Positions 1 through 7,912 of a stretch of DNA of 50,686 nucleotides are shown here, in pieces. Below the pieces are notes generated by a model. That model did no database searches and was not told where the DNA came from. It was given only the letters and a program-made list of their open reading frames with translations. The DNA is taken from the NCBI GenBank assembly GCA_045221575.1, contig JBGUWU010000014.1, forward strand, positions 1-50,686, in the 5' to 3' direction. This DNA comes from Scybalousia_A sp045221575 (lineage in GTDB: Bacteria; Bacteroidota; Bacteroidia; Bacteroidales; P3). Numbering within the stretch: position 1 is the stretch's first letter; each line of letters begins with the position of its first letter. The position numbers and the translations under genes are program-made.

Positions 1-65
1 AACGAATAGCAAAGACTGCTAAATAGTTCCCTTTAAAACTATTTTCTATAACTTAGAATCACTGT

Positions 66-300
66 ATTATTTTTTGATTATAAGGCAGAAAGACTTGATT
101 TTAGTAAAAAAAGATCAAATCTTTTCAAAAAAAGATCAACTCTTTTTTCACAAAGACTTGGTTTTTATAAACAAAAACGGCGTTTTTATCTATAAAAAAC
201 AAGGTTTTAGCATACAAAAACGGCGTTTTCGTATTTGAAAAGCTCGTATTTGAACAAGAATGCCTTATCTCCTTTTAGAAAAACTTGATTTCTAAGAGGT
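66..300. repeat. Array of ~11 imperfect 21-bp units (A-tract / 5-nt core / T-tract)
   Basis: The stretch before the end of lipA has no gene. Units of the form AAA(A/G)-core-TTTT recur with near-perfect 21-nt spacing. The A-tracts begin near 89, 110, 131, 152, 173, 194, 216, 238, 259 and 280, and one further unit lies upstream with TTG at 74-76. Cores include GACTTGA, GATCAAAT, GATCAACT, GACTTGG, ACGGCG (twice) and CAAGG. Many units are near-palindromic. Stop codons interrupt the reading frames I read through it, so it is not coding as it stands. Related arrays occur at 13847-13945, 21561-21630 and 27821-27904. The function is unknown. Confidence 0.75.
271..299 (-). terminator. Hairpin just after lipA stop (weak terminator candidate)
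   Basis: An 11-bp stem (CCTTTTAGAAA with TTTCTAAGAGG, one G-T pair) and a 7-nt loop lie 7 nt beyond the lipA stop codon. No U-tract follows on the lipA strand, so intrinsic termination is uncertain. The same bases form the last unit of the 21-bp array. Confidence 0.3.
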
Positions 301-306
301 GGATTT

Positions 307-1185
307 TTATTTGCTATTTGTTTTGTTAAGTTTGGATTCCAAGAAACTTTTTTCTGCCATATATGAAGAACGAACCAATGGGCCACTCTCTACATTGGCA
401 AAACCTAATCCAAGACCTATCTCCTTATATTTAGCGAACTGCTCAGGAGTAACATATTCTTCTACGTCTAAATGCTTTTTGGTCGGTTGAAGATATTGTC
501 CTATGGTGAATAGTTGAACTCCTACATTTCGGACGTCTTTCATCACTTGCTCCACTTCATCAGGTTTTTCACCTAAGCCAACCATTATTCCTGTCTTAGT
601 AAGGAAGCCTTTCTTAGAAGCATATTCCAAGACCTTTAAACTAACCTCGTATTTAGCCCTTGAACGAGTAGAGTCGGAGAGTCTTTTTATTGTCTCCATA
701 TTATGAGAGAAGATGTCTGGTTTAGAAGTAAATACAATATCTAATAGTTCTTCTCTTCCGTCAAAGTCAGGGGTCAGTATCTCTATTGTTGTATTAGGGT
801 TTTCTTTACGTATTGCCTCAACAGTTCTTCGCCAATGTTCTGCTCCCTTATCATCTAAGTCATCTCTATCTACAGAAGTAATAACGCAGTGTTTTAGTCC
901 CATAAGCTTAACAGAAGAGGCTATCTTCTCAGGTTCGTTTTTGTCTAATGGCTTTGGTTTTCCTGTCATCGTAGCACAGAACTTACAAGAACGGGTACAA
1001 ATATCTCCTGCAATCATAAAGGTAGCTGTGCCCATTCCCCAGCATTTGCTTGCATTAGGACATCTACCACTTGAACAGATAGTATGTAATTTGTTTAGTT
1101 CAACAACTTTCTTTACTTTTAAGTATTCTTCTCCGTTTTCCAAAGATATTTTAAGCCAAGAGGGTTTTCTTTTATTTACTTCCAT
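307..1185 (-). CDS. lipA: Lipoyl synthase
   Basis: Radical-SAM enzyme that inserts two sulfurs into protein-bound octanoyl groups, giving the lipoyl cofactor of 2-oxoacid dehydrogenases and the glycine cleavage system. The 292 residues are normal for the family. The auxiliary cluster motif has Cys37, Cys42 and Cys48 (CSSGRCPNASKC). The radical-SAM motif has Cys63, Cys67 and Cys70 (CTRSCKFC). The family's C-terminal RSSY motif, whose serine ligates the auxiliary cluster, is present in PLVRSSYMAEK. The start overlaps the stop of the upstream methyltransferase remnant by 10 nt, so the two are probably co-transcribed and translationally coupled. No lipB is seen nearby. Confidence 0.97.
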   Translation of the reverse strand: MEVNKRKPSWLKISLENGEEYLKVKKVVELNKLHTICSSGRCPNASKCWGMGTATFMIAGDICTRSCKFCATMTGKPKPLDKNEPEKIASSVKLMGLKHCVITSVDRDDLDDKGAEHWRRTVEAIRKENPNTTIEILTPDFDGREELLDIVFTSKPDIFSHNMETIKRLSDSTRSRAKYEVSLKVLEYASKKGFLTKTGIMVGLGEKPDEVEQVMKDVRNVGVQLFTIGQYLQPTKKHLDVEEYVTPEQFAKYKEIGLGLGFANVESGPLVRSSYMAEKSFLESKLNKTNSK

Positions 1186-1592
1186 AGGATATAATGTTGT
1201 CTTTTTATTAATTTATTGCTTTTTATGATAAGTCCGAGAGAAAAAAAATCTATGCTTGTGAAGACATCGTTAGACTCACAGACTTCTTTCCATTGTTTAT
1301 TATTGTTTATGTTTGAATGTATGTTATCGACAATGATGATTATATTGTTGTTTTCTTCTTTGATTTTTGAGTCTATGAACTTAGAAGAATTGCATTCTTC
1401 AACGGCATAAGTAGAAAAGTATCTGATAATCTTTTCTTTTAACAAAAGGTCAGAGTTTTTCACTGCTTTAGTGTAGAACTCAAACACCAAAGGAGAGTGT
1501 ATAGCATATTCATCTTTGGCTTTGAGCATATAAACTATATACTCTTTTGTTTTGAATAAATAATCAACTACTTTGTTAATAATCGTGTTCAT
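1176..1592 (-). CDS. Internally deleted class I SAM methyltransferase remnant
   Basis: 138 residues from an ATG placed about 20 nt after a TAATTTTG promoter box; an in-frame ATG farther upstream (1730) would run back through that promoter. The N-terminus (LKAKDEYAIHSPLVFEFYTK) and C-terminus (TSIDFFSLGLII, then RQHYILWK) match the two ends of a Bacteroidetes SAM-dependent methyltransferase family that is usually about 240-260 aa. The middle, which in relatives carries the SAM-binding LELGTSLG loop and the FIDGNH motif, is absent, yet the frame is intact. The segment IIIIVDNIHS corresponds to the relatives' VFVFDDIxWS. Methyl transfer looks impossible. It may be a decaying gene, or a small protein kept for another role or for coupling to lipA. 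The family assignment is from memory of the family's sequence pattern. Confidence 0.7.
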   Translation of the reverse strand: MNTIINKVVDYLFKTKEYIVYMLKAKDEYAIHSPLVFEFYTKAVKNSDLLLKEKIIRYFSTYAVEECNSSKFIDSKIKEENNNIIIIVDNIHSNINNNKQWKEVCESNDVFTSIDFFSLGLIIKSNKLIKRQHYILWK

Positions 1593-1612
1593 TACATCAA
1601 TAAAATCGGTTG

Positions 1613-1620
1613 CAAAATTA
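1613..1620 (-). promoter_or_regulatory. Promoter -7 box for methyltransferase remnant-lipA
   Basis: TAATTTTG on the minus strand matches the Bacteroidetes -7 consensus TAnnTTTG, 20 nt before the ATG at 1592. I find no TTTG at the expected -33 distance. Confidence 0.55.
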
Positions 1621-1685
1621 CAAAAAAATATGTGAGTAAATCTGAAAAAAAAGTCAATTAAATATAGAGATTGATAAAGATTTTG

Positions 1686-1693
1686 TAATTTTG
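1686..1693 (+). promoter_or_regulatory. Promoter -7 box for lysS
   Basis: TAATTTTG matches TAnnTTTG, 19 nt before the lysS ATG. No clear -33 TTG at 19-21 nt spacing. It is arranged divergently with the lipA-operon box about 66 nt away. Confidence 0.55.
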
Positions 1694-1712
1694 CAAAAAA
1701 TAATAAAAGAAT

Positions 1713-3425
1713 ATGGAACTTAGCGAACAAGAATTACAGAGAAGAAACGATGCAGAAGAATTGAGAAGATTAGGTATTAATCCCTATCCTGCTCCAATGT
1801 ATGATGTAAATACAAATAGCCAAGAGATAAAAGAAGGTTTTGATAAAGACAACTCAAAATTTCAAGATATAAGAATAGCAGGAAGAATTATGAGTCGTAG
1901 AATTATGGGTGCGGCATCTTTCTGTGAAATTCAAGATGAACAAGGAAGAATACAACTATATTTGAACCGTGATGAGATCTGTCCTAATGAGGACAAGACG
2001 ATGTACAACACTGTTTTTAAGAAATTACTTGATATAGGTGATATAATAGGCGTACAAGGTTTTGTCTTCCGTACTAAGATGGGAGAGATAAGTGTTCATG
2101 TTAAGGAATTGACTGTTCTTTGTAAGAGCGTAAGACCTCTGCCTGTTGTAAAAGAAAAAGATGGTAAGGTTTATGATGCTTTCTCAGACCCAGAACAAAG
2201 ATACCGTCAAAGATATGTTGATTTAATAGTTAATCCTCAAATAAGAGATACTTTTGTTAAGCGTACTCTTATAGTCAATACAATGAGGAACTACCTTAAT
2301 GAAAAAGGTTATTTAGAAGTAGAAACTCCTATTCTTCAACCTATTTATGGTGGTGCAGCAGCTCGTCCTTTTAAGACTCATCACAATACTTTGGATATGG
2401 ATTTATATCTTAGGATTGCCGATGAACTTTATCTGAAAAAACTTATTGTAGGAGGGTATTCAGGTGTTTATGAGTTTAGTAAAGATTTTAGAAATGAGGG
2501 AATGGACAGATTTCATAATCCTGAATTTACTCAAATGGAACTTTACGTAGCTTATAAAGATTATTTCTGGATGATGGATACTGTTGAGGAGATGGTAGAA
2601 CGTATTGCCCTTGCTCTTCATGGTACAACTAAGGTTCAAGTAGGTGAAAATGTTATAGACTTTAAACGTCCTTGGAAACGATATACTATGTATGAAGCCA
2701 TAGAACATTTTACAGGAATAGATATATCTGATATGGACGAACAGCAACTTAGAGAAACTGCTACAAAACTTAATGTTCCTATTGATGAAACTATGGGGAA
2801 AGGAAAACTTATAGATGAGATATTTGGAGAGACTTGCGAAGGTAAGTTGATTCAACCTACTTTCATATATGATTACCCTATTGAGATGTCGCCTTTGGCT
2901 AAAAAGCATAGAAGTAAAGAAGGTTTGGTAGAAAGATTTGAGGCAGTATGTAATTGCAAAGAGATATGCAATGCTTATTCTGAGTTAAATGACCCTATAG
3001 ATCAAAGAAAACGTTTTGAAGAACAACTTGAATTAGGAAAGAGGGGCGACCCAGAAAGCATGGTGTTAGACGAGGACTTCTTAAGAGCGATAGAGTTTGG
3101 TATGCCTCCTACTTCCGGATTGGGAATAGGTATTGATAGATTGGCAATGATGATGACTAACTCTAACAGTATTCAAGATGTTTTGTTCTTCCCTCAGATG
3201 AAACCAGAGGTTCAGCAGGCTATATCTGCCGATGATGACTTTAAAGAAAAAGGAATACCGGAAGAATGGATAGGTTTGTTAAGAAAAGCTGGCATAGGCT
3301 CACTTGAGAACCTAAAAACAGCAAATATCAACAAACTTTTCAATGATTTGAATGGTTTAAGAAAGAAAAATAAACTTCAAATACCAGCTTTGAAACTTGA
3401 AGAACTAAAAGCTTGGGCTGAATAG
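1713..3425 (+). CDS. lysS: Lysyl-tRNA synthetase, class II
   Basis: Charges tRNA-Lys with lysine in the cytoplasm. The 570 residues comprise an N-terminal OB-fold anticodon-binding domain (about 50-150) and a class II catalytic core. Motif 2 is at FRNEGMDRFHNPEFT (259-273) and motif 3 at GLGIGIDRLAM (about 468-480). The last 55-60 residues (IPEEWIGLLRKAGI...) extend beyond the compact E. coli-type enzyme and are typical of Bacteroidetes LysRS. It starts at the first ATG after a TAATTTTG promoter box. It is monocistronic and ends at a strong bidirectional hairpin shared with convergent proS. Confidence 0.98.
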   Translation: MELSEQELQRRNDAEELRRLGINPYPAPMYDVNTNSQEIKEGFDKDNSKFQDIRIAGRIMSRRIMGAASFCEIQDEQGRIQLYLNRDEICPNEDKTMYNTVFKKLLDIGDIIGVQGFVFRTKMGEISVHVKELTVLCKSVRPLPVVKEKDGKVYDAFSDPEQRYRQRYVDLIVNPQIRDTFVKRTLIVNTMRNYLNEKGYLEVETPILQPIYGGAAARPFKTHHNTLDMDLYLRIADELYLKKLIVGGYSGVYEFSKDFRNEGMDRFHNPEFTQMELYVAYKDYFWMMDTVEEMVERIALALHGTTKVQVGENVIDFKRPWKRYTMYEAIEHFTGIDISDMDEQQLRETATKLNVPIDETMGKGKLIDEIFGETCEGKLIQPTFIYDYPIEMSPLAKKHRSKEGLVERFEAVCNCKEICNAYSELNDPIDQRKRFEEQLELGKRGDPESMVLDEDFLRAIEFGMPPTSGLGIGIDRLAMMMTNSNSIQDVLFFPQMKPEVQQAISADDDFKEKGIPEEWIGLLRKAGIGSLENLKTANINKLFNDLNGLRKKNKLQIPALKLEELKAWAE

Positions 3426-3443
3426 TTAGTGTGAATATAAAAG

Positions 3444-3483
3444 AAATAGCCACGTAGGACAATTGTCTAACGTGGCTATTTTT
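3444..3483. terminator. Bidirectional intrinsic terminator between lysS and proS
   Basis: Stem AAATAGCCACGT / ACGTGGCTATTT, 12 bp and perfect, with a 15-nt loop. It is flanked by T-runs on both strands, so it can end transcripts from both convergent genes. Confidence 0.9.
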
Positions 3484-3499
3484 ATATATGAAGGGTTTA

Positions 3500-4972
3500 T
3501 TAGTAATTTCTTGCAAATATAACTCTTTGTTTTGAAGGCTTACCAGAATAGATACACTTTCCTTCTTCTAATTCGTTATCCAAAGGAATACAGCGGATAG
3601 TTGCTTTTGTTTCCTCTTTTATCTTTAGTTCGGTTTCTGTTGTTCCGTCCCAATGACAAAGCAAGAAGCCTCCTTTTTCTATCTCCTGTTTAAAATCTTC
3701 CCAAGTATCAACCTTTCTTGTCTTCTCTGCTCTCAGTTTAAGAGCTTTTTGGAATAGGTTGTCTTGAATATCGTTAAGCAGTTGTTCTATATATTCGCAG
3801 ATGCCTTCTGTTTGATGTAATAGTTTTTCACAAGTATCTCTACGAAATACTTCTATTTTGTCCTCTTTCAAATCTCTTGCTCCTAAGGTCAAACGCACAG
3901 GCACACCTTTAAATTCATATTCGTTGAATTTCCAACCTGGTTTAGTCTTTGTGTCGTCATCATATTTAACAGTGATGTTCTTTGCTTTAAGTTCTTTTTG
4001 AATCTTTTCAGCAAGAGCGTCTATAGATTGTTTTTCCTCTTCTGTTTTATAAATAGGCACAAGAACAACTTGCAAAGGTGCTAACTTAGGAGGAAGAACC
4101 AAGCCGTTGTCATCAGAATGTGTCATTATTAAGGCTCCCATTAGTCTTGTAGAAACTCCCCATGAAGTAGCCCAAACATATTCTAACTTATTGTCTTTTG
4201 AAAGGAACTTAACGTCAAAAGCTTTAGCAAAGTTTTGACCTAAGAAGTGAGAAGTGCCAGCTTGAAGAGCTTTTCCGTCTTGCATCATAGCTTCAATACA
4301 ATAAGTATTAACAGCACCGGCAAAACGCTCATTGGCAGTTTTAACTCCTCTTACAACAGGAACAGCCATACATTGCTCAGCGAAGTCAGCATAAACATGC
4401 ATCATTTTTACTGCTTCTTCTTCTGCTTGTTCAGATGTTTCGTGTGCAGTATGACCTTCTTGCCATAGGAACTCAGCAGTACGAAGGAACATTCTTGTTC
4501 TCATTTCCCAACGTACAACATTAGCCCATTGGTTGCAAAGAATAGGTAAATCTCTATAAGATTTTATCCATTTACGATAAGTATCCCATATAATTGTTTC
4601 AGATGTAGGACGTACTATAAGCTCTTCTTCCAACTTAGCTTCAGGATCAGGAATTAATCCTTTACCATCAGGAGATTTTGCTAAACGATGGTGAGTAACC
4701 ACAGCACATTCTTTTGCAAAACCCTCAACATGCTCGGCTTCTTTTTCAAAAAAAGATTTTGGAATAAATAAAGGAAAGTAAGCATTTTGATGTCCTGTTT
4801 CCTTAAACATAGAATCCAAAGTATGTTGCATTTTTTCCCAAATTGCATAACCGTAAGGTTTGATAACCATACAGCCTCTAACAGAAGAATTTTCTGCAAG
4901 ATCAGCTCGTACTACCAATTCATTATACCATTCAGAGTAGTTTTCTTCTCTTTTTACGAAATCTTTTGCCAT
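3500..4972 (-). CDS. proS: Prolyl-tRNA synthetase, archaeal/eukaryotic-type (ProS type 3)
   Basis: Charges tRNA-Pro with proline. The 490-aa length, and the absence of the editing domain found in the roughly 570-aa bacterial enzyme, mark the short archaeal/eukaryotic-like form common in Bacteroidetes. The class II core includes RPTSETIIWDTYRKW and VVRWEMRTRMFLRTAEFLWQEGHTAH. An HGTP anticodon-binding domain (VVLVPIYK...) and a C-terminal domain ending in YSGKPSKQRVIFARNY with the terminal tyrosine of this type follow. It starts at ATG 4972, downstream of a TAATTTTG box at 5034-5041. It is convergent with lysS. Confidence 0.97.
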   Translation of the reverse strand: MAKDFVKREENYSEWYNELVVRADLAENSSVRGCMVIKPYGYAIWEKMQHTLDSMFKETGHQNAYFPLFIPKSFFEKEAEHVEGFAKECAVVTHHRLAKSPDGKGLIPDPEAKLEEELIVRPTSETIIWDTYRKWIKSYRDLPILCNQWANVVRWEMRTRMFLRTAEFLWQEGHTAHETSEQAEEEAVKMMHVYADFAEQCMAVPVVRGVKTANERFAGAVNTYCIEAMMQDGKALQAGTSHFLGQNFAKAFDVKFLSKDNKLEYVWATSWGVSTRLMGALIMTHSDDNGLVLPPKLAPLQVVLVPIYKTEEEKQSIDALAEKIQKELKAKNITVKYDDDTKTKPGWKFNEYEFKGVPVRLTLGARDLKEDKIEVFRRDTCEKLLHQTEGICEYIEQLLNDIQDNLFQKALKLRAEKTRKVDTWEDFKQEIEKGGFLLCHWDGTTETELKIKEETKATIRCIPLDNELEEGKCIYSGKPSKQRVIFARNY

Positions 4973-5033
4973 TATATTTTATTTTTGGTATAGTTTTTGT
5001 TTTAAAATCATTAGGTCTTTCTAAAAGACGTTG

Positions 5034-5041
5034 CAAAATTA
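5034..5041 (-). promoter_or_regulatory. Promoter -7 box for proS
   Basis: TAATTTTG on the minus strand lies 61 nt before the proS ATG. No matching -33 TTTG was found. Confidence 0.5.
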
Positions 5042-5070
5042 CAAAAAAATAAACTAACCTATAATAAAAT

Positions 5071-5076
5071 AAAGGA
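5071..5076 (+). promoter_or_regulatory. Unusually clear Shine-Dalgarno before the Tyr/Trp-rich lipoprotein
   Basis: AAAGGAG begins 13 nt before ATG 5084. Most genes in this window have only A-rich leaders with no SD, as is usual in Bacteroidetes, so this purine core stands out. It supports the chosen start. Confidence 0.5.
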
Positions 5077-5083
5077 GTATATT

Positions 5084-6169
5084 ATGAATTTTTTGAAAAA
5101 AGGAAGTTGGAAGTTAGGTGTTGTGGCTACAATAGTTGCGTGTCTTTCTGTTTCTTGTGCAGTGGAGAACTCAGGTGTTGTTTATGATGATATTTATCTT
5201 GATGACACAGAAATAAATGAACAAGATGAAGCATTTGAAAAACAACAAGAGCTGGAAAAGAAACAAAGAGAGGAAAGAATACGTGCATATAGGGAAGCCA
5301 TAGAAAGAGAGAATAGAGAAAACAACGAAGATGATATTGAAGAACATCATTATAATCTTGAAGATACAGCATTTGATATAGATGATTACTATGATTATGC
5401 TTATACTGCAAGAATAAGAAGATTTCATTCTCCAACAATAATATATAACTATTATGATGATTATTATACTGATCTTTGTTGGTATGATTCTGATCCATTA
5501 TTATGGGGAACAAGTATCTATTTAGGTTATCGTTGGTGGTATCCATCTTCTTATTATTGGGGCTGGAGCTATTACACTTGGCATAGACCATTCTATTGGC
5601 ATCACCCTTGGGGTTGGGATTATTATTATGGTTGGCATTCTCCTCATTATTGGGGTTATTATCACGCTCCTTGGTATTATAACTCTTGGGATAGAAACTC
5701 TAACTTCTACAATAGACCTAACTATAATATGTCGCGTACTCCAAACAATAGAAATCGCAACCAAGAAACCGGCTTCCGTTATAATAATAACACTACAGGA
5801 ACAAACGGTATAAACAACAACCAAACTTTTGGTGAAAAATATACTCAAAGATATGGTAACCCTACAACAAGAACAACGAGAACAAACAGTAATACAATAC
5901 GTTCTAACAATAGAAACAATAACTCTAATGTAGATGACAATACTCGTAAAAGAAATAACAACAATTCTCGTGTGAGAACAAACAACACACGTTCATATAC
6001 TCCTGCTAAAGAACGTCAGCAAAGAAACTCTAATGAATACAAAAGAAATACTAACAACAATAATAACACACGTTCTATAAATACTAATCGTTCAACAAAT
6101 AACAACAGATCTTCTTCTATGAATAGAAGTTCCAACTCTCGTTCAAATGGAGGTGGCAGAAGAAGATAA
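5084..6169 (+). CDS. Tripartite low-complexity lipoprotein (acidic / Tyr-Trp-His / Asn-Arg)
   Basis: I do not recognise a named family. The 361 residues begin with a lipoprotein-type signal ending ACLSVSC, with Cys25 as the likely lipidated residue (the lipobox is loose). Three compositional blocks follow. Residues 27-95 are highly charged, mostly acidic and helix-prone (QELEKKQREERIRAYREAIE). Residues about 95-200 are packed with Tyr, Trp and His (YYWGWSYYTWHRPFYWHHPW). Residues about 205-361 are rich in Asn, Arg, Ser and Thr, and basic, ending in RRR. The protein is probably envelope-exposed. The aromatic block may mediate aggregation, glycan or surface binding, and the tail resembles intrinsically disordered basic linkers; both are inferences. 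A FadL-like barrel follows after 64 nt. Confidence 0.75.
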   Translation: MNFLKKGSWKLGVVATIVACLSVSCAVENSGVVYDDIYLDDTEINEQDEAFEKQQELEKKQREERIRAYREAIERENRENNEDDIEEHHYNLEDTAFDIDDYYDYAYTARIRRFHSPTIIYNYYDDYYTDLCWYDSDPLLWGTSIYLGYRWWYPSSYYWGWSYYTWHRPFYWHHPWGWDYYYGWHSPHYWGYYHAPWYYNSWDRNSNFYNRPNYNMSRTPNNRNRNQETGFRYNNNTTGTNGINNNQTFGEKYTQRYGNPTTRTTRTNSNTIRSNNRNNNSNVDDNTRKRNNNNSRVRTNNTRSYTPAKERQQRNSNEYKRNTNNNNNTRSINTNRSTNNNRSSSMNRSSNSRSNGGGRRR

Positions 6170-6233
6170 CAACGTATAGAAATAATAAATAAAATATATA
6201 ATCGTTAATAACAAAAAAAATAGATATAAAAAG

Positions 6234-7709
6234 ATGAAGAAAATAGTTTTTGTATTGGCAAGTGTATTGGGATTGTCTTTGGTTAATGCGCAAACAGTAG
6301 ATTATCCTTTGATGTATTCTCAATATGGAATGAATGGAACAGCTTCTTTTATTGGTAAGGGTGGAGCAATAGGAGCATTAGGCGGAGATATTATGGCTGC
6401 ACATTATAATCCTGCTGGCTTAGGATTGTATCGTTCAAGTGAATTAACCTTTTCTTTAGGTTTGGATATGAATTCAACAAAATCAAACTATAATGGTTTG
6501 ATAAGTAAAGACTCTTATCCTTCTTTCAATTATGGCAATCTTGGATTGGTGTTAGATTTTAATAATGGTAAAAAATCTGCATGGAAACATGTTCAGTTGT
6601 CTTTTGGATTAAACCGTTTGATGAACTTCAATAATAGAATAAAGATTTCAAGACCAAATTTAAATCGTTCTTATATTGATGCTAATTATATCAATAATTT
6701 TGATGCTGATGGTGATGGCGTTTTAGATGCACAATATGATTTTCAAGATATATCAGGCGAAGATTTCTATAGAGCAGGCGTAATAGATATTGATACAGAC
6801 TATGTTTTTAGTTCAGAATATTTTAATGGTACGTTTGACCAGATAATAGCTTTTAGAGAGAGTGGTTATTTGAATGAGTTTTCAATGTCTCTTTCAGCTA
6901 ACTATGAAAATATGCTTTATCTTGGTGCAACAATAGGAATACCTTTTGGAGAATATACTGCTAAGTATATGTTTTCAGAAACAGTTACAAACGTAAATGG
7001 AACAGGTAAGTATAACTATAACACAGAACAAAATCTTTCTGTTGCTGGATTTAACCTGAAAGTTGGTGCTATAGTAAAACCTGTAAGTTTCTGGCGTATA
7101 GGTGCAGCTATTCACACACCTACTTTTTATAGCGTAGATGATGACTTCTATCAAAGTGTGTCTTATACTTCAACTTCTGGAGGTTGGTTTAATCCTATAA
7201 CATACAGAATGCAATCTCCTTGGCGTTTTATAGGAAGTACAGCATTTGTTATTGGTAATAATAAATCTAAAATCTCAGGTACTTTAAGTTTAGACTACGA
7301 ATATGCAGACTATAGTATGATGAGCTTTGATATGGACGACAATATTTCAACAGAAACAGTGCTCAACTCTGATATAGAAAACTCTTTCCAAGGAGCAAGC
7401 AATATAAGATTAGGTGGAGAGTTGAAACTTGATAGAATGTATCTAAGAGCTGGTTATGCTATGTATGGAAATCCATACAAAGAAAAGAATATCAATGATG
7501 GTTCTTGGAAATATGTTACTTTTGGTTTAGGATATAAGGATAAATCTTGGAGTTTTGATGTAGCTTATGCTTATGGTACACAAAAATCTAAATACTATGT
7601 ATATGACGAGTATGATGTAAGCACTGGCACTTGGTCTTCAGACAATAATCCATCAGAAGTAACTCGTCACAAACATCTTATTCAAGCAACACTTGGATTT
7701 AAATTCTAA
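6234..7709 (+). CDS. OmpP1/FadL/TodX-family outer-membrane protein ('hemin receptor' type)
   Basis: Outer-membrane beta-barrel likely to import hydrophobic or other small ligands. Signal peptide MKKIVFVLASVLGLSLVNAQ, with cleavage after NAQ. The N-terminal hatch-like segment (GGAIGALGGDIMAAHYNPAGLG) is the family's diagnostic block. Alternating aromatic strands continue to a C-terminal LGFKF, whose terminal Phe suits BAM recognition. The 491-aa length is normal for the Bacteroidetes branch, often labelled hemin receptor although the substrate is unproven. It ends at a strong intrinsic terminator. Confidence 0.88.
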   Translation: MKKIVFVLASVLGLSLVNAQTVDYPLMYSQYGMNGTASFIGKGGAIGALGGDIMAAHYNPAGLGLYRSSELTFSLGLDMNSTKSNYNGLISKDSYPSFNYGNLGLVLDFNNGKKSAWKHVQLSFGLNRLMNFNNRIKISRPNLNRSYIDANYINNFDADGDGVLDAQYDFQDISGEDFYRAGVIDIDTDYVFSSEYFNGTFDQIIAFRESGYLNEFSMSLSANYENMLYLGATIGIPFGEYTAKYMFSETVTNVNGTGKYNYNTEQNLSVAGFNLKVGAIVKPVSFWRIGAAIHTPTFYSVDDDFYQSVSYTSTSGGWFNPITYRMQSPWRFIGSTAFVIGNNKSKISGTLSLDYEYADYSMMSFDMDDNISTETVLNSDIENSFQGASNIRLGGELKLDRMYLRAGYAMYGNPYKEKNINDGSWKYVTFGLGYKDKSWSFDVAYAYGTQKSKYYVYDEYDVSTGTWSSDNNPSEVTRHKHLIQATLGFKF

Positions 7710-7749
7710 AAAAGATAAGGAAAATAACTTTAGTTTCATGTTTTGTTTT

Positions 7750-7779
7750 TTAGGACGGCTGATAGCCGTCCTAATTTTT
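7750..7779 (+). terminator. Intrinsic terminator after the FadL-like gene
   Basis: Perfect 11-bp stem TTAGGACGGCT / AGCCGTCCTAA with a GAT triloop, followed by a T-run. The T-rich sequence before it could also serve the other strand. Confidence 0.92.
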
Positions 7780-7912
7780 ATTATATAAAATGAGCAATAT
7801 AAAATTCTTTGTAAGAATAAAAAAGAAATAGAATAGACTTAGTAAAGATAAGAATAACAATATAAAAAATGAATTAGCGTTATTATACTAAGACAAAGTT
7901 TTTTATCAAGTG

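Noticed and set aside
66..300. CRISPR array
   Set aside because: Units are only 21 bp, vary from copy to copy and lack unique spacers between identical repeats; no cas genes in the window.
713..1228. 171-aa plus-strand reading frame inside lipA
   Set aside because: Antisense to a clearly conserved gene; Ser/Leu-rich shadow with no promoter or recognisable domain.
5127..5591. 154-aa minus-strand frame (and other frames) inside the Tyr/Trp-rich lipoprotein gene
   Set aside because: Skewed codon composition of the low-complexity gene keeps the opposite frames open; no signal peptide or promoter fits.
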